Shown: positions 27,123 through 36,818, numbered from the stretch's first letter. The stretch: DNA of 64,000 nucleotides from Mesorhizobium sp. Z1-4 (GCF_004000235.1 NZ_RCIO01000001.1:1114399-1178398), one strand, 5' to 3'. The notes: generated by a model not told the origin, from the letters alone. Numbers and translations are program-made.

Positions 27123-27911
27123 CTACTCCCTGCGGAAGACGACACTGCCGATCCACCCCGTCAGCAGGGCGAGAGCGACAGCCAGCAAACCATAAAGCAG
27201 GCTGTATTCATGTGCGGCGCGGAAAATCGACTGCTCGAAACCGGCCTTGAAAATGACCAGAGGAACCGAAGTCTCGCGCAGGAAGGCACTGTTCTTGAAC
27301 AGGAAGGCGCGCGCGCGATGTGTGCCAACCGGCACGTTGGGCGCCAGCGAAACCGTCGCACGGAAGAGATTCTGCGACAGGAATTCGACGCCGCCGATGC
27401 GCTCGCTGTAGAGCCCGGTCGTACGTTTGCGCTCGCGCAGCGCGGTGGTGAACTCTTCGATCGTTTTCCTGGAACCCTCGGCATCGATCGGCTCGAGGAA
27501 GATATTGTCCGCGCCGAGCGAGAGCTGCTGGTAACTCTCGACATTCGTGATGTCCTGAAACGCCCGCGTCGTCGCGACCGAATAGGAGCTCGGAACGCCC
27601 CGGAACGATTGCGACTGGGTGTTGATCCACATGCCGAGCACGCGGCTCTTCTTCCACACCACCAGCGGCCGCGGCGGGCCTTCCAGCACGACAATCACAT
27701 CATACCGCCCCTGGCGGCTCACCAAAGGGTCGATGTTTTCCAGAGCGCCGAAGATCGTCAGCTCCGCCCCGCCGAAATCCGATGTGATGGAGAACCGGTC
27801 GGTGGAGAGGCCGACCTGGATGTTTTCCGGGTTCTCAAGCTCGACCTGCGCCAGCGCCGCATGGACGCAGGCGATGAGGCCAATCAGGATCAGGAGCGCG
27901 CGAAGCATCAT
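27123..27911 (-). CDS. TIGR02186 family membrane protein
   Basis: A 262-residue protein with a signal peptide (LLILIGLIACVHAALAQ), a periplasmic beta-rich domain (NIQVGLSTDRFSITSDFGG, RGYDVIVVLEGPP-like text) and one C-terminal membrane helix (LLYGLLAVALALLTGWIGSVV). Length and topology match TIGR02186, a putative membrane protein of alphaproteobacteria that is usually found next to a TauE/SafE transporter, as here. It begins 1 bp after the TauE stop. It may be an accessory subunit of that exporter; this is inferred from genomic pairing only. Confidence 0.85.
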   Translation of the reverse strand: MMLRALLILIGLIACVHAALAQVELENPENIQVGLSTDRFSITSDFGGAELTIFGALENIDPLVSRQGRYDVIVVLEGPPRPLVVWKKSRVLGMWINTQSQSFRGVPSSYSVATTRAFQDITNVESYQQLSLGADNIFLEPIDAEGSRKTIEEFTTALRERKRTTGLYSERIGGVEFLSQNLFRATVSLAPNVPVGTHRARAFLFKNSAFLRETSVPLVIFKAGFEQSIFRAAHEYSLLYGLLAVALALLTGWIGSVVFRRE

Positions 27912-27912
27912 C

Positions 27913-28836
27913 TCATGCGCCTCCGATCGGGGTCAGCGTGTAGATGCTCGAGGGGCGCACGAAGAGATCGAATCCGAGCCGCAGTGCAACCGCGAGAACC
28001 AGCAGCGCCAACAAAGCGCGCAGCTGCTCGCCGCGCAGCTTCTGGCCGGCCCTTGCACCATATTGAGCGCCGGCAACACCGCCGGCCATCAGAAGGAACG
28101 CCAGCACGACATCGACCGTCTGGTTGGCGGTGGCATGCAATACCGTGGTGAAGGCGGTCACAAAAATGATCTGAAACAGGGAGGTGCCGATCACCACATT
28201 GGTCGGCACCTTGAGCAGATAGATCAGGGCCGGCACCATGATGAAGCCGCCGCCGACACCCATGATCGCCGCCAGAAAGCCGATGCCCGCGCCGAGGGCG
28301 ACAACCGGTATGGCGCTGACGAACAGCTTGGATGCCCGAAAACGCATCTTCAGCGGCAGCTTGTGAATCCAGTTGTGCTGGCCCGGTTTGCGCAGAGTTG
28401 CCGTTGCGCCGCCGCGCGAACGCTGAATCGCGCGCACCGATTCCACGAGCATCAGTCCGCCCACAATGCCGAGAAACGCGACGTAGAGCAGCGAGATGAA
28501 GAGATCGAGCTGACCGAGCCGCCGCAGCAGCGCGAAAACATAGGCGCCGAGCGCCGACCCGGCGAAGCCCCCCAGAAGGAGCACCGTTCCCAGTTTGAAA
28601 TCGAGCGTTCCACGCTTGAAGTGCGCGATCGCGCCGGAAATGGATGACCCGATAACCTGGTTGGCTCCGGTCGCGACCGCGATCGCCGGCGGAATGTTGT
28701 AGAAAATCAGCAGCGGCGTGATTAGAAAGCCGCCGCCGACGCCGAACATGCCTGAGAGGAACCCGACTGCGGCGCCCATTCCGAGCAGCACCAGAAGGTT
28801 CACTGACATTTCCGCTATCGGGAGGTAAATGCTCAC
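27913..28836 (-). CDS. TauE/SafE family sulfite (anion) exporter
   Basis: A roughly 307-residue transporter with eight or so membrane helices. The duplicated TauE signature is visible: GAAVGFLSGMFGVGGGFLITPLL near the N terminus (broken here as GFLSGMFGVGGGF) and GAGIGFLAAIMGVGGGF in the second half. The GTG at 28836 gives the usual start SIYLPIAEMSVN; the longer frame to 28887 adds an arginine-rich, non-membrane prefix and is rejected. TauE/SafE proteins export sulfite, sulfoacetate or other organosulfur anions; the substrate here is unknown. Confidence 0.88.
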   Translation of the reverse strand: MSIYLPIAEMSVNLLVLLGMGAAVGFLSGMFGVGGGFLITPLLIFYNIPPAIAVATGANQVIGSSISGAIAHFKRGTLDFKLGTVLLLGGFAGSALGAYVFALLRRLGQLDLFISLLYVAFLGIVGGLMLVESVRAIQRSRGGATATLRKPGQHNWIHKLPLKMRFRASKLFVSAIPVVALGAGIGFLAAIMGVGGGFIMVPALIYLLKVPTNVVIGTSLFQIIFVTAFTTVLHATANQTVDVVLAFLLMAGGVAGAQYGARAGQKLRGEQLRALLALLVLAVALRLGFDLFVRPSSIYTLTPIGGA

Positions 28837-29018
28837 CCGTCCACCCGGTCTGCGCAACGCGTGCCGGGCACCCGTTCCCAGCCACAAGCCTTAGAAATAG
28901 AAGCCGGTTTTGCGCCCACAGTGTGGCCAAGTCAAACCAATCTCGCACAAATGGCTAATGCAGTGGCTGGTGGCTGCCGCCCGGACGGCCCGCGGATGGT
29001 CGGCGGGCACCACAGGCG

Positions 29019-32000
29019 TCAGTTGAGCGCCAGCAAGGCCTTGACCAGCTCGTCGTCGACCTGGCCGTCGGCCTCCATGCCGTTGGCGGCCTGGAAGGCC
29101 TTGATGGCAGCCTGAGTCTTGGCGCCCATCACGCCGTCGGCGGGGCCTGCATCGTAGCCGTTGTTGTTGAGAATGGCCTGTATGTTGCGCACTGCCTTTT
29201 CGACATCGACGCTTGCCGTTTGCGCATCGCCCTCGGTCCACTCTTCAGGAATGTCGGCAACGTTGGCCTCGGGAAGCACAGGGCGGGCTTTCCACAGCTC
29301 GACGGTCTGGCGCGCCTTTTCGAGCTGCTCCGGACGCAGGGCCTTCGCAACCTCGTCGCGCTTGGCCGCGGCGTCGCGGTCGCCCGTCTTGGCCACGAGT
29401 GCGAACCATTTGTAGCTCTCTTCGAGGCTTTGCGGCACGCCGGTGCCCTTGGCCGCGAGGATACCGAGATTGTACTGGCTGTCGGTCACACCGAGTTCGG
29501 CCGCCTCCAGGAACCAGCGCGCGGCGCGGTCATTGTCGGGCGCGTTTTCGGTTCCGCCCATTGCATAAAGCACGGCAAGATTATGCATCGCGCTGGCGTT
29601 GCCCTGTTTCGCGGCCCGGTCATACCACTCCATCGCCGCGGTGATGTCACGTTCCACACCGGAGCCGCGCTCGTAGAGATTGCCCAAGCGGTATTCGGCC
29701 GGCGCGTAACCGAGTTCGGCGGAGCGTTCGTACCATTCCGCCGCAGCCGCCATGTCGGCGGCGACACCGCGCCCGTCCGCATAACGATTGCCGATCTCGA
29801 ACATCGCCTTCGCGTCGCCGGCGTCGGCAGCTTCGCGCAGCGCCACGGGGCCGGCATCAACCGGCACAAAGGTGGCCATAGTCGCGGGGTCGGCCGCGTC
29901 CACGCTCTCGGGCAATGTCATGGGTTCGACAGCCGCCATGCGCTCGTCGATCTTGCGGGGCTCGGCGACGTGTTCGACCGGCGCGGAGTTCATGATCGCG
30001 TCCCGGGCAGAGTTCACGACAGCGGTTCCGCCTTCGCCTGCCACTGTGGGCGCGGCAGGATCATCCTGATGCAGCATCTCGGCGCTCAGGGGAGTCAGAG
30101 CCGGTTCGATGGTTTCCTGTTCGGCAATGGCGACATCCACGGAGCCATCGTCGGAAAGCAGCGCCGCGCCAAGCTGCCACGTGCCGACAACAACGACAAT
30201 TGCCGTCGCGGCCATGAGCGCAGTCTTGCTGCGCCCCTTCAGAATTCCGCCAACGCCCAGCTTGCGACCGCTCCCACCGCCGTCACCCTTGCGTTTCATT
30301 GCTTCTGCCTCGGCGGCAGCCGCCTGCGCGGCGCGGCGCGCCGCAGCGATGAAGTCGGACTTGGCAGCGTCCATGCTGCTCGCCGGGCCAGGGCCACCTT
30401 CCTCCGAGCGGACGCGTTTCATGATTGCATCGAGATTGGGCGCGCCGGAGCCGGGTTCGATCGGCTGGTTTGCCGTGCTCGGATCAAGCGGCTCGTCGAG
30501 TTTGGGTTCGCTGGCGGCGTTCGAGCCGGCGAGTTCAACTTCGGCCGGTTTGCGCTCTTTGCGGAACTTGCGCGCCAACCCGCCGAGCATCGAGCGTTTC
30601 TCGGCACCAGCCGCGGCAGTTTCCTCATCCGCGCCGAGCGCCTGCTGCGCGGCGGCGGCTGCGGCCTGAGCCGGTGATCTGATCTGCGGTCCGACCGCCG
30701 GTTCGGGAACGTCGAATTGCGGGTCATCGCCGAAATCGCTTTCGATCGACGGCGTGTCGGCGGCGGCAAATTCGGGCTTGCGCACCGCTTCTGGTGCCGG
30801 CCCCCGCTGTTCCAGCGTGCCGAGCCGGTCGACAATCTTCAGCAGCGTGTCGTGAATGGTCTCGAAGGTCTTGGCGTTGCGCTCGTCCGATTTGCGCGAC
30901 AGCTCCTCGAACGCTTTCAGCTCGGCCGAGAATGCGGAAAGGCCTTCGCCTCCGGCGCCCGGCGGAAGGCTGCTCACCGCCTCCTGGGCGGCCCGGCGGG
31001 CGGCCTCAACCATAGCCTCGCGCCCTTGCGACAGCGACTGCTCGATGTGGTCGAGCCGCGGCGAGATGTCGTCGAATTCGGGAAGCGGCTGGCTTGGCTG
31101 CTGCAGGTGAGCCGAAAGCGCGGCCACCTGGGACTCCAGGCTGCGGATCACTTCGGGATCGATACCCGCAACGTCGCGGCCGGAATTGTCGAGCCGGCGC
31201 GAAATATCGTCAAGCCGCTCTTCGAGCCCGGCCATACCCTGCACGTCGCCGAGGGCCGGCCGATAGGTCTCCAGGTTTGCCGCAAGCTCGGCAAAACGCC
31301 GCTCCATTGCATCGACGAGGTCCGCGCCGCCATTCGCGGCGCCGGTATCGCGCTGGTCGAGCTTGTCGGACACCGTTTCCAGCCGCCGCTCAAGCTCGCG
31401 GAACAGCTGCTTGCCCTGCTCGATGGCATCGCCCTGACGCTGCTCCAGCAGAGTCGAAATCTGCGCGAACCTGTCTTCCATTCCCTGGAAGATCACATCG
31501 GCATAGTTACGTGCCGGGTCCTGCTCAAGCTTTCCTGCAATAGCGCTGATCTGGTCGGCCAGAACCTCGACCGCGGATTCCGGCACCTCGATGCGCTGCG
31601 CAATCTCCTCGACGCGGTGCGACAGGGCGTTGAGCCTGTCGATGACCTGTTCGGAGCTCTGGTCTTCGGCCAGTTCCTCGATCTGGTGCGCCAGCGAGGT
31701 GACACGCGCCTCGATGCGCTCAAAGGGCTCCGGGTCGAAGGATTGGGACGTGGCATTTGCTGCCGAAGCCGCAATCGCCCGGGTGATTTCGTCGAGCCGC
31801 TGCTCGATCAGCGCAAAGGACTCAGGCATCTGTGCGCCGTAATTGGCGGAGAACTGATCGACCGTGCCGGCGAGCCCGCGAAGCTTGTCTTCGAGCGAGC
31901 GCAGCGAAAGCGATTCCGGCAGGCTGTCGACGGCCTGGCCGATGCGTTCCAGCTGACTGTTGAGTGCTTTCAGCGTCGGTTCGAACTGCGCCCGGTCCGG

Positions 32001-32639
32001 TGCGCGGTCCAGCTTGCTCTCGAGGCTCGACCAGCGCCGATCGACCGAGCGCAGGGTTTCTTCGCGCGCCAGTTCGCCGAGCGCACCTTTGACCTTCTCA
32101 AGCTCCAGCCGCAGCATGTTGACGCTGCGGTCGTCGCTGCGTTCCGAAAGCGACCGGACGGCGTCTGAAAGGCGTTCGAATTCAGCGCCGATCTCGCCGG
32201 CGCTGGAAGACGGCGCCATGGAACCGAGGCGTTCGATGTCGGAACGAAGCGAATCGAATTCGCGCCGAAGGCCATGGCCCATCTGCTGGCGCAGCTCCTC
32301 GCGCAGTGCCTGGAGTTCCGACGCTACGCGCGTCACAGCGCCGAGGCTGTCTTCCTGCTGGCGCACGCGGCTCATGTCGCGGGCCAGAGCATCGAACGAC
32401 CCCTGCCGCACGTCGCCGCGCGGCGCTTCATAGCGGTCATACTGATCTGCGAACTGGTGATGGTCGTCTTCGCGGTAGCGCTGCCGTTCTCCGCGGCGCG
32501 GCGCCTGAAACGCCTCGCGCCCCGGTTCGCCACGGCCTTCAAGCCGGGCCAGCGTACGGTCCATATCCTGGAAGGAGGGGTTTGGGCGCCTTCTCCGTCC
32601 GGCGTTGATTGATTCGAGATATGACCGTTTGTTGTTCAT
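29019..32639 (-). CDS. PodJ-like polar localisation protein with SEL1 repeats and peptidoglycan-binding domain
   Basis: A 1206-residue single-pass protein. The first ~650 residues are acidic, Gln/Glu/Leu-rich coiled coil (repeated LEERLDDISRRLD-type heptads). A low-complexity Ala/Pro linker follows, then one membrane helix at about 800-820 (TALMAATAIVVVVGTWQLG). The periplasmic part has several SEL1 repeats (AEWYERSAELGYAPAEYRLG, AMEWYDRAAKQGNASAMHNL) and a C-terminal PG_binding_1 domain (IQAILNNNGYDAGPADGVMG). This order matches PodJ, the Caulobacter and Agrobacterium pole organiser. MNNKRSYL at 32639 is the favoured start; ATG at 32645 and 32663 are alternatives. Confidence 0.85.
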   Translation of the reverse strand: MNNKRSYLESINAGRRRRPNPSFQDMDRTLARLEGRGEPGREAFQAPRRGERQRYREDDHHQFADQYDRYEAPRGDVRQGSFDALARDMSRVRQQEDSLGAVTRVASELQALREELRQQMGHGLRREFDSLRSDIERLGSMAPSSSAGEIGAEFERLSDAVRSLSERSDDRSVNMLRLELEKVKGALGELAREETLRSVDRRWSSLESKLDRAPDRAQFEPTLKALNSQLERIGQAVDSLPESLSLRSLEDKLRGLAGTVDQFSANYGAQMPESFALIEQRLDEITRAIAASAANATSQSFDPEPFERIEARVTSLAHQIEELAEDQSSEQVIDRLNALSHRVEEIAQRIEVPESAVEVLADQISAIAGKLEQDPARNYADVIFQGMEDRFAQISTLLEQRQGDAIEQGKQLFRELERRLETVSDKLDQRDTGAANGGADLVDAMERRFAELAANLETYRPALGDVQGMAGLEERLDDISRRLDNSGRDVAGIDPEVIRSLESQVAALSAHLQQPSQPLPEFDDISPRLDHIEQSLSQGREAMVEAARRAAQEAVSSLPPGAGGEGLSAFSAELKAFEELSRKSDERNAKTFETIHDTLLKIVDRLGTLEQRGPAPEAVRKPEFAAADTPSIESDFGDDPQFDVPEPAVGPQIRSPAQAAAAAAQQALGADEETAAAGAEKRSMLGGLARKFRKERKPAEVELAGSNAASEPKLDEPLDPSTANQPIEPGSGAPNLDAIMKRVRSEEGGPGPASSMDAAKSDFIAAARRAAQAAAAEAEAMKRKGDGGGSGRKLGVGGILKGRSKTALMAATAIVVVVGTWQLGAALLSDDGSVDVAIAEQETIEPALTPLSAEMLHQDDPAAPTVAGEGGTAVVNSARDAIMNSAPVEHVAEPRKIDERMAAVEPMTLPESVDAADPATMATFVPVDAGPVALREAADAGDAKAMFEIGNRYADGRGVAADMAAAAEWYERSAELGYAPAEYRLGNLYERGSGVERDITAAMEWYDRAAKQGNASAMHNLAVLYAMGGTENAPDNDRAARWFLEAAELGVTDSQYNLGILAAKGTGVPQSLEESYKWFALVAKTGDRDAAAKRDEVAKALRPEQLEKARQTVELWKARPVLPEANVADIPEEWTEGDAQTASVDVEKAVRNIQAILNNNGYDAGPADGVMGAKTQAAIKAFQAANGMEADGQVDDELVKALLALN

Positions 32640-33067
32640 CGACATGCCTGTCCGCCGTCGCAACCGGCAGGGAGCCGGTGCTTTTAAGGTCGGGGCGACT
32701 GCGAATTCGGCCTAAGTCCGGTCTTCCATGGTCACGGTGGGTTGCGCCACCTGACTTTTCGAATGGAAAACCGTGGCCAACGCATGACAGGATATCCACA
32801 GTACACCGACGCGCTCACCTTTCCCCGAACGTGGTAAACAAGGCGTTAACCAACCTTACCAGGATGCAAATTGCACTGCGTAGCTTGCCTGTGGCGTTTC
32901 TTCGCAGTTGCAACATGAAGCCGCCGGCATTATCTGGCCCGCAATGAAGTTGACTCGTTCCGTCAGGAACGGGTCTTTCGACTGAAACTGGTCCGGATCC
33001 CTGACCCCCAGGGGATCCGATGCTATGGGCCCGATGCGGTGCCCGCCGGGGATTTTGAGAGGACATT
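32640..33067. other. Intergenic region between podJ-like gene and merR gene
   Basis: 428 bp that must hold the divergent promoters of the PodJ-like and MerR genes. I see no coding frame or RNA gene. Two inverted repeats are visible ahead of merR: CGTTCC-GTCA-GGAACG at 32956-32971, and CGGATCCCTG with CAGGGGATCCG at 32993-33019 (one extra G in the right arm). Either could be an operator or a leader hairpin. No clear sigma70 promoter stands out. Confidence 0.5.
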
Positions 33068-33502
33068 ATGAACTTCACCTCAGCCGGGCTCGACCCGGCC
33101 GGTGGCGGTGGTTCGGATTCCGTTTCCGAAAACCTCACGAGAATCGGCGAAATGGCGCGCGAATTCGGCGTTACGCTGCGTGCGCTGCGTTTCTACGAGG
33201 ACAAGGGGCTGATCCAGCCCATCCGCCACGGCGCAACCAGGCTCTACCGGTCTGCCGACCGCAAACGCCTCGACTTCGTGCTGCTAGGTCGCCGCGTCGG
33301 CTTCTCGCTGCGCGACATCAAGCAGATGCTCGACCTGTACGATCCGGACGGCTCCAACGTTCGCCAGCTTAAAGTGATGCTCGACAAATCCGAGCGTCAG
33401 CGCGGACGGCTCGAAAAGCAGCGCGAGGAACTTGCGCAGGCGCTTGCCGATCTGGATGGCCTGATCGATGACGTTCGGGGGCAGCTCGCCGCGCGAGCCT
33501 GA
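33068..33502 (+). CDS. MerR family transcriptional regulator
   Basis: A 144-residue MerR-type regulator. The winged helix is IGEMAREFGVTLRALRFYEDKGLIQP, followed by the wing RLYRSADRKRLDFV and a C-terminal coiled coil ending QALADLDGLIDDV. There is no cysteine metal site, so it is not a metal sensor. MerR proteins of the LiuR group control branched-chain amino acid and fatty acid breakdown in proteobacteria. Here the gene sits directly before an acyl-CoA dehydrogenase operon with a large palindrome between, which fits that role. The ligand, possibly an acyl-CoA, is inferred. Confidence 0.88.
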   Translation: MNFTSAGLDPAGGGGSDSVSENLTRIGEMAREFGVTLRALRFYEDKGLIQPIRHGATRLYRSADRKRLDFVLLGRRVGFSLRDIKQMLDLYDPDGSNVRQLKVMLDKSERQRGRLEKQREELAQALADLDGLIDDVRGQLAARA

Positions 33503-33593
33503 ACCCCGGCCACCGGCCGCATTTTACACCTTCAGACGCGACGGTGGTGGCGAATGCCGCCGCCGCGATTGCGCCTGGCATAAGCGGATTCAT

Positions 33594-33625
33594 AAATTTT
33601 GACGTTTACGCAAACGTCAAAATTT
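33594..33625. promoter_or_regulatory. 32-bp palindromic operator before the acyl-CoA dehydrogenase operon
   Basis: Perfect 14-bp arms, AAATTTTGACGTTT and AAACGTCAAAATTT, surround the spacer ACGC. It lies 80 bp before the acyl-CoA dehydrogenase start and 92 bp after the merR stop. The core TTGACG...CGTCAA resembles operators described for LiuR-type MerR regulators. A 19/22 match lies before nitronate monooxygenase. The palindrome is observed; the regulator is inferred from adjacency. Confidence 0.8.
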
Positions 33626-33704
33626 GATAGTCCGCGCTCCGAATGCCGATCTCACCTTGCGCCCGCTCGCTGCGAGGCGCAGATTTGTATTTTCGGAGGA
33701 ACCC

Positions 33705-35495
33705 ATGCCGACCTACAAAGCACCGGTCGAGGACACGCTTTTCGTGCTCCGGGACGTTCTGGGCTATGAGCGCTATTCCAATCTCCCCGGCTTTTCGGAC
33801 GCCACGCCCGATGTGCTGGAAGCCATCCTCGCCGAGGGCGCCAAACTCGCCGAAAACGTGCTTCAGCCGCTCAATCGCGCCGGCGACATGGAAGGCTGCG
33901 TGCGCCACGACGATGGTTCGGTGACCACGCCGAAGGGCTTCAAGGACGCTTACGAGCAGTATTGCCAGGGCGGCTGGCTGGGTCTTGCAGCGCCGGCCGA
34001 ATATGGCGGCCAGGGGCTCCCCTATTCAGTTCACTCCGCCGTCAGCGAATACATGATCTCTGCCAACATGGCGCTGATGATGTATCCGGGTCTCACACAG
34101 GGCGCGGTTGCGGCAATTGTCGAACATGGCTCCGACGAGCAGAAGCAGACCTGGCTGCCCAAGATGATCGAGGGCACCTGGACCGGCACCATGAACCTGA
34201 CCGAGCCGCATTGCGGCACCGATCTTGGCATGCTGCGCTCCAAGGCGGTGCCGCAGGCCGACGGCTCCTACAAGATCTCCGGCCAGAAGATCTTCATCTC
34301 CGCCGGCGAACACGACATGTCCGACAACATCGTGCATCTGGTGCTGGCCCGCATCGAGGGTGCGCCGGAAGGCGTGAAGGGCATCTCGCTGTTCATCGTT
34401 CCGAAATTCCTGCTCGATGACAACGGCGAGCCGGGCGAGCGCAATGGCGTTTCCTGCGGATCGATCGAAGAGAAGATGGGCATTCACGGCAATTCGACCT
34501 GCGTGCTCAACTACGATGACGCCACCGGTTATCTGATCGGCGGCGAGAATGCCGGCCTCAAGGCAATGTTCGTGATGATGAACGAAGCCCGCCTCGGCGT
34601 CGGCCTTCAGGGGCTTTCGATTGCCGAGGTCGCCTATCAGAACGCCGCAGACTATGCGCGCGAGCGCATTCAGGGCCGGGCGCTCACCGGCCCGAAAGCG
34701 CCGGACAAGAAGGCCGATCCCATCATCGTTCATCCCGATGTGCGCCGCTCGCTGATGACCATGCGCGCCTTCAACGAGGGCGGCCGCGCACTCGTGCTGT
34801 GGACCGCGATCAAGTCCGACGTTGCGCACCGTTCCGGCGATGACAGGGAGGTGCAGGAGGCCGACGACCTGCTCAGCCTCATGACCCCGATCATCAAGGG
34901 CGTTCTGACCGACAAGGGTTTCGACCACGCAGTAATGGCGCAACAGCTCTTCGGCGGCCATGGCTACATTGAAGAACACGGCATGAGCCAGTTCGTGCGC
35001 GATGCCCGCATCGCCATGATCTACGAGGGCGCGAACGGCATTCAGGCGCTCGATCTCGTGGGACGCAAGCTGCCGGCCAATGGCGGCCGCGCCATTCAGG
35101 CATTCTTCAAGGAGGTCGGCGACTTCTGCGAAGCGCACCGCGAAGACGAGACGATGAAGCCATACACCAAGGCGCTCAAGAAGGGTCTCAACGACCTCCA
35201 GGCGTCCACGATGTGGCTGATGCAGAACGCGATGGCCAAACCCGACAATGCAGGTGCCGCCTCGACCGATTTCATGCATCTCTTCGGCCTGGTGGCACTC
35301 GGCTATATGTGGGCGCAGATGGCCAAGAGCGCGCAGGAGAAGCTGGCCGCAAACGGCTCGTCTGCCTTCCTCGACAACAAGCTGACCACCGCTACCTTCT
35401 TCATGGAACGGCTGATGCCGGAAACGGCGACACGGCTCGCCCGCATCTCAGCCGGAGCCGATTCCATGATGGCAATGCCAGCGGAGGCATTCTAG
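33705..35495 (+). CDS. Acyl-CoA dehydrogenase, ~600-residue class (DmdC/FadE-like)
   Basis: A 596-residue flavoenzyme of the large acyl-CoA dehydrogenase class. It has an N-terminal extension ([19 protein letters not shown]), the FAD-binding [16 protein letters not shown], the C-terminal helical domain ([38 protein letters not shown]) and an extra C-terminal domain of about 120 residues. The glutamate of IYEGANG is at the usual MCAD-type catalytic position. The ATG at 33705 is fixed by CGGAGGA just before it; the frame open from 33624 crosses the operator and is rejected. It is the first gene of the beta-oxidation run. Confidence 0.93.
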   Translation: MPTYKAPVEDTLFVLRDVLGYERYSNLPGFSDATPDVLEAILAEGAKLAENVLQPLNRAGDMEGCVRHDDGSVTTPKGFKDAYEQYCQGGWLGLAAPAEYGGQGLPYSVHSAVSEYMISANMALMMYPGLTQGAVAAIVEHGSDEQKQTWLPKMIEGTWTGTMNLTEPHCGTDLGMLRSKAVPQADGSYKISGQKIFISAGEHDMSDNIVHLVLARIEGAPEGVKGISLFIVPKFLLDDNGEPGERNGVSCGSIEEKMGIHGNSTCVLNYDDATGYLIGGENAGLKAMFVMMNEARLGVGLQGLSIAEVAYQNAADYARERIQGRALTGPKAPDKKADPIIVHPDVRRSLMTMRAFNEGGRALVLWTAIKSDVAHRSGDDREVQEADDLLSLMTPIIKGVLTDKGFDHAVMAQQLFGGHGYIEEHGMSQFVRDARIAMIYEGANGIQALDLVGRKLPANGGRAIQAFFKEVGDFCEAHREDETMKPYTKALKKGLNDLQASTMWLMQNAMAKPDNAGAASTDFMHLFGLVALGYMWAQMAKSAQEKLAANGSSAFLDNKLTTATFFMERLMPETATRLARISAGADSMMAMPAEAF

Positions 35496-35507
35496 GCGCG
35501 ACGTTGC

Positions 35508-35527
35508 GGGCGGTCTTTTGACCGCCC
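35508..35527 (+). terminator. Stem-loop between the two acyl-CoA dehydrogenase genes
   Basis: GGGCGGTC and GACCGCCC form a perfect 8-bp stem around TTTT, 12 bp after the first dehydrogenase stop. No T run follows, so this could be a weak terminator or an mRNA processing/stability element inside the operon. The 148-bp gap may also hold a promoter for the second dehydrogenase. Confidence 0.4.
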
Positions 35528-35643
35528 CGCGCACGCCGCCGGCAATCCTGGCGCGCCCGCACGAATGTGATGGTCCAGGCGGAGTCACTACTGTTCAAGG
35601 TTGAACTTGTTGGTAGAATGCCGGCGTTCCACGGGAGAAGAAA

Positions 35644-36816
35644 ATGGCCGTCAGACCAGCTGAAATCCTGCAGCGTCCCAAGCCGGACTGGGCGTCCGAG
35701 GACGTCGCCATGCTGTATGACATGGCGACCAAGTTCCTCGAAGCCGAGATCGCACCGCGCTACGAGGAATTCGAGAAGGCCGAATCGTTCGACCGCGAAA
35801 GCTGGGAAAAGGCAGGGGCCAACGGGCTTCTTTGCGCTTCCATACCTGAGGAGTATGGCGGCTCGGGCGGCACCTACGCGCATGAAAGCGCGATCACCAT
35901 GGCATTGGGGCATGTCGGTGTCGACGGGTTCGGCATTGCGCTGCACAATGCCATCGTCGCGCCTTACATACTCCACTACGGCTCGGAAGAGCAGAAGAAG
36001 AAGTGGCTGCCCAGGATGGCCTCCGGCGAGCTGATCGGCGCCATCGCGATGACAGAGCCAGGCGCGGGTTCGGATCTTCAGGGCATCAAGACACGCGCCG
36101 AAAAAGACGGCAACCAGTACCGCATCAACGGTTCCAAGACCTTCATAACCAACGGCCAGCTCGCAAATCTCATCATCGTGGTCACCAAGACCGACCCGGC
36201 AGCGGGCGCCAAGGGTACCTCACTGATCGTTGTCGAAACCGACGGTGCGGATGGCTTCGAACGCGGACGCAACCTCGACAAGATCGGGCTGAAAGCCAAT
36301 GACACGTCGGAGTTGTTTTTCAACGATCTGAAGGTGCCGACATCCAACCTGCTCGGCAACGAAGAAGGCCAGGGTTTTGTCCAGCTTATGCAGCAGCTCC
36401 CTCAGGAGCGCCTGCTGATTGCCGGCCAGGCGGTCGGGATGATCGAGCGCGCGCTCACCGTCACGATCGACTACGTGAAGGAACGCAAGGCCTTCGGCAA
36501 AGCCGTCCTCGACTTTCAGAACACCCAGTTCAAGCTGGCCGAACTCAAGACCGAGGCGACAATCGGCCGTGTCTTCTACAATGACTGCGTCGCGCGCCAT
36601 CTCGCTGGCGGGCTCGACCCCGCCACGGCTTCGATGGCGAAGTACTGGTTGACTGACCTGCAGTGCAAGATCGTCGACGAATGCCTGCAGCTCTTCGGCG
36701 GTTATGGCTACATGAACGAATATCCGATCGCACGCATGTATCGCGACGCCCGCGTCCAGCGCATCTATGGCGGCACCAACGAGATCATGAAGCTGCTGAT
36801 CGCGAGGAGCCTCTAA
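35644..36816 (+). CDS. Acyl-CoA dehydrogenase, short/branched-chain type
   Basis: A 390-residue acyl-CoA dehydrogenase that forms the 2,3-enoyl-CoA and passes electrons to ETF. AMTEPGAGSDLQGIKT and KTFITNG are the flavin-binding motifs, and LFGGYGYMNEYPIARMYRDAR is the C-terminal signature. The MCAD-type catalytic Glu near the C terminus is replaced (RIYGGTNEI), but Glu255 in PQERLLIAG sits where isovaleryl-CoA and long-chain enzymes carry their base. A branched or long substrate is therefore likelier than a short linear one. PaaI-type thioesterase follows 2 bp after the stop. Confidence 0.92.
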   Translation: MAVRPAEILQRPKPDWASEDVAMLYDMATKFLEAEIAPRYEEFEKAESFDRESWEKAGANGLLCASIPEEYGGSGGTYAHESAITMALGHVGVDGFGIALHNAIVAPYILHYGSEEQKKKWLPRMASGELIGAIAMTEPGAGSDLQGIKTRAEKDGNQYRINGSKTFITNGQLANLIIVVTKTDPAAGAKGTSLIVVETDGADGFERGRNLDKIGLKANDTSELFFNDLKVPTSNLLGNEEGQGFVQLMQQLPQERLLIAGQAVGMIERALTVTIDYVKERKAFGKAVLDFQNTQFKLAELKTEATIGRVFYNDCVARHLAGGLDPATASMAKYWLTDLQCKIVDECLQLFGGYGYMNEYPIARMYRDARVQRIYGGTNEIMKLLIARSL

Positions 36817-36818
36817 AG

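Noticed and set aside
30717..32168. Plus-strand open frame antisense to the PodJ-like coiled coil
   Set aside because: Periodic coiled-coil coding sequence in a GC-rich genome commonly leaves such frames open; no independent support.
32846..32859. TTAA-N6-TTAC resembling a CtrA site upstream of the PodJ-like gene
   Set aside because: The spacing is 6 rather than 7 and the second half is imperfect; too weak to call.
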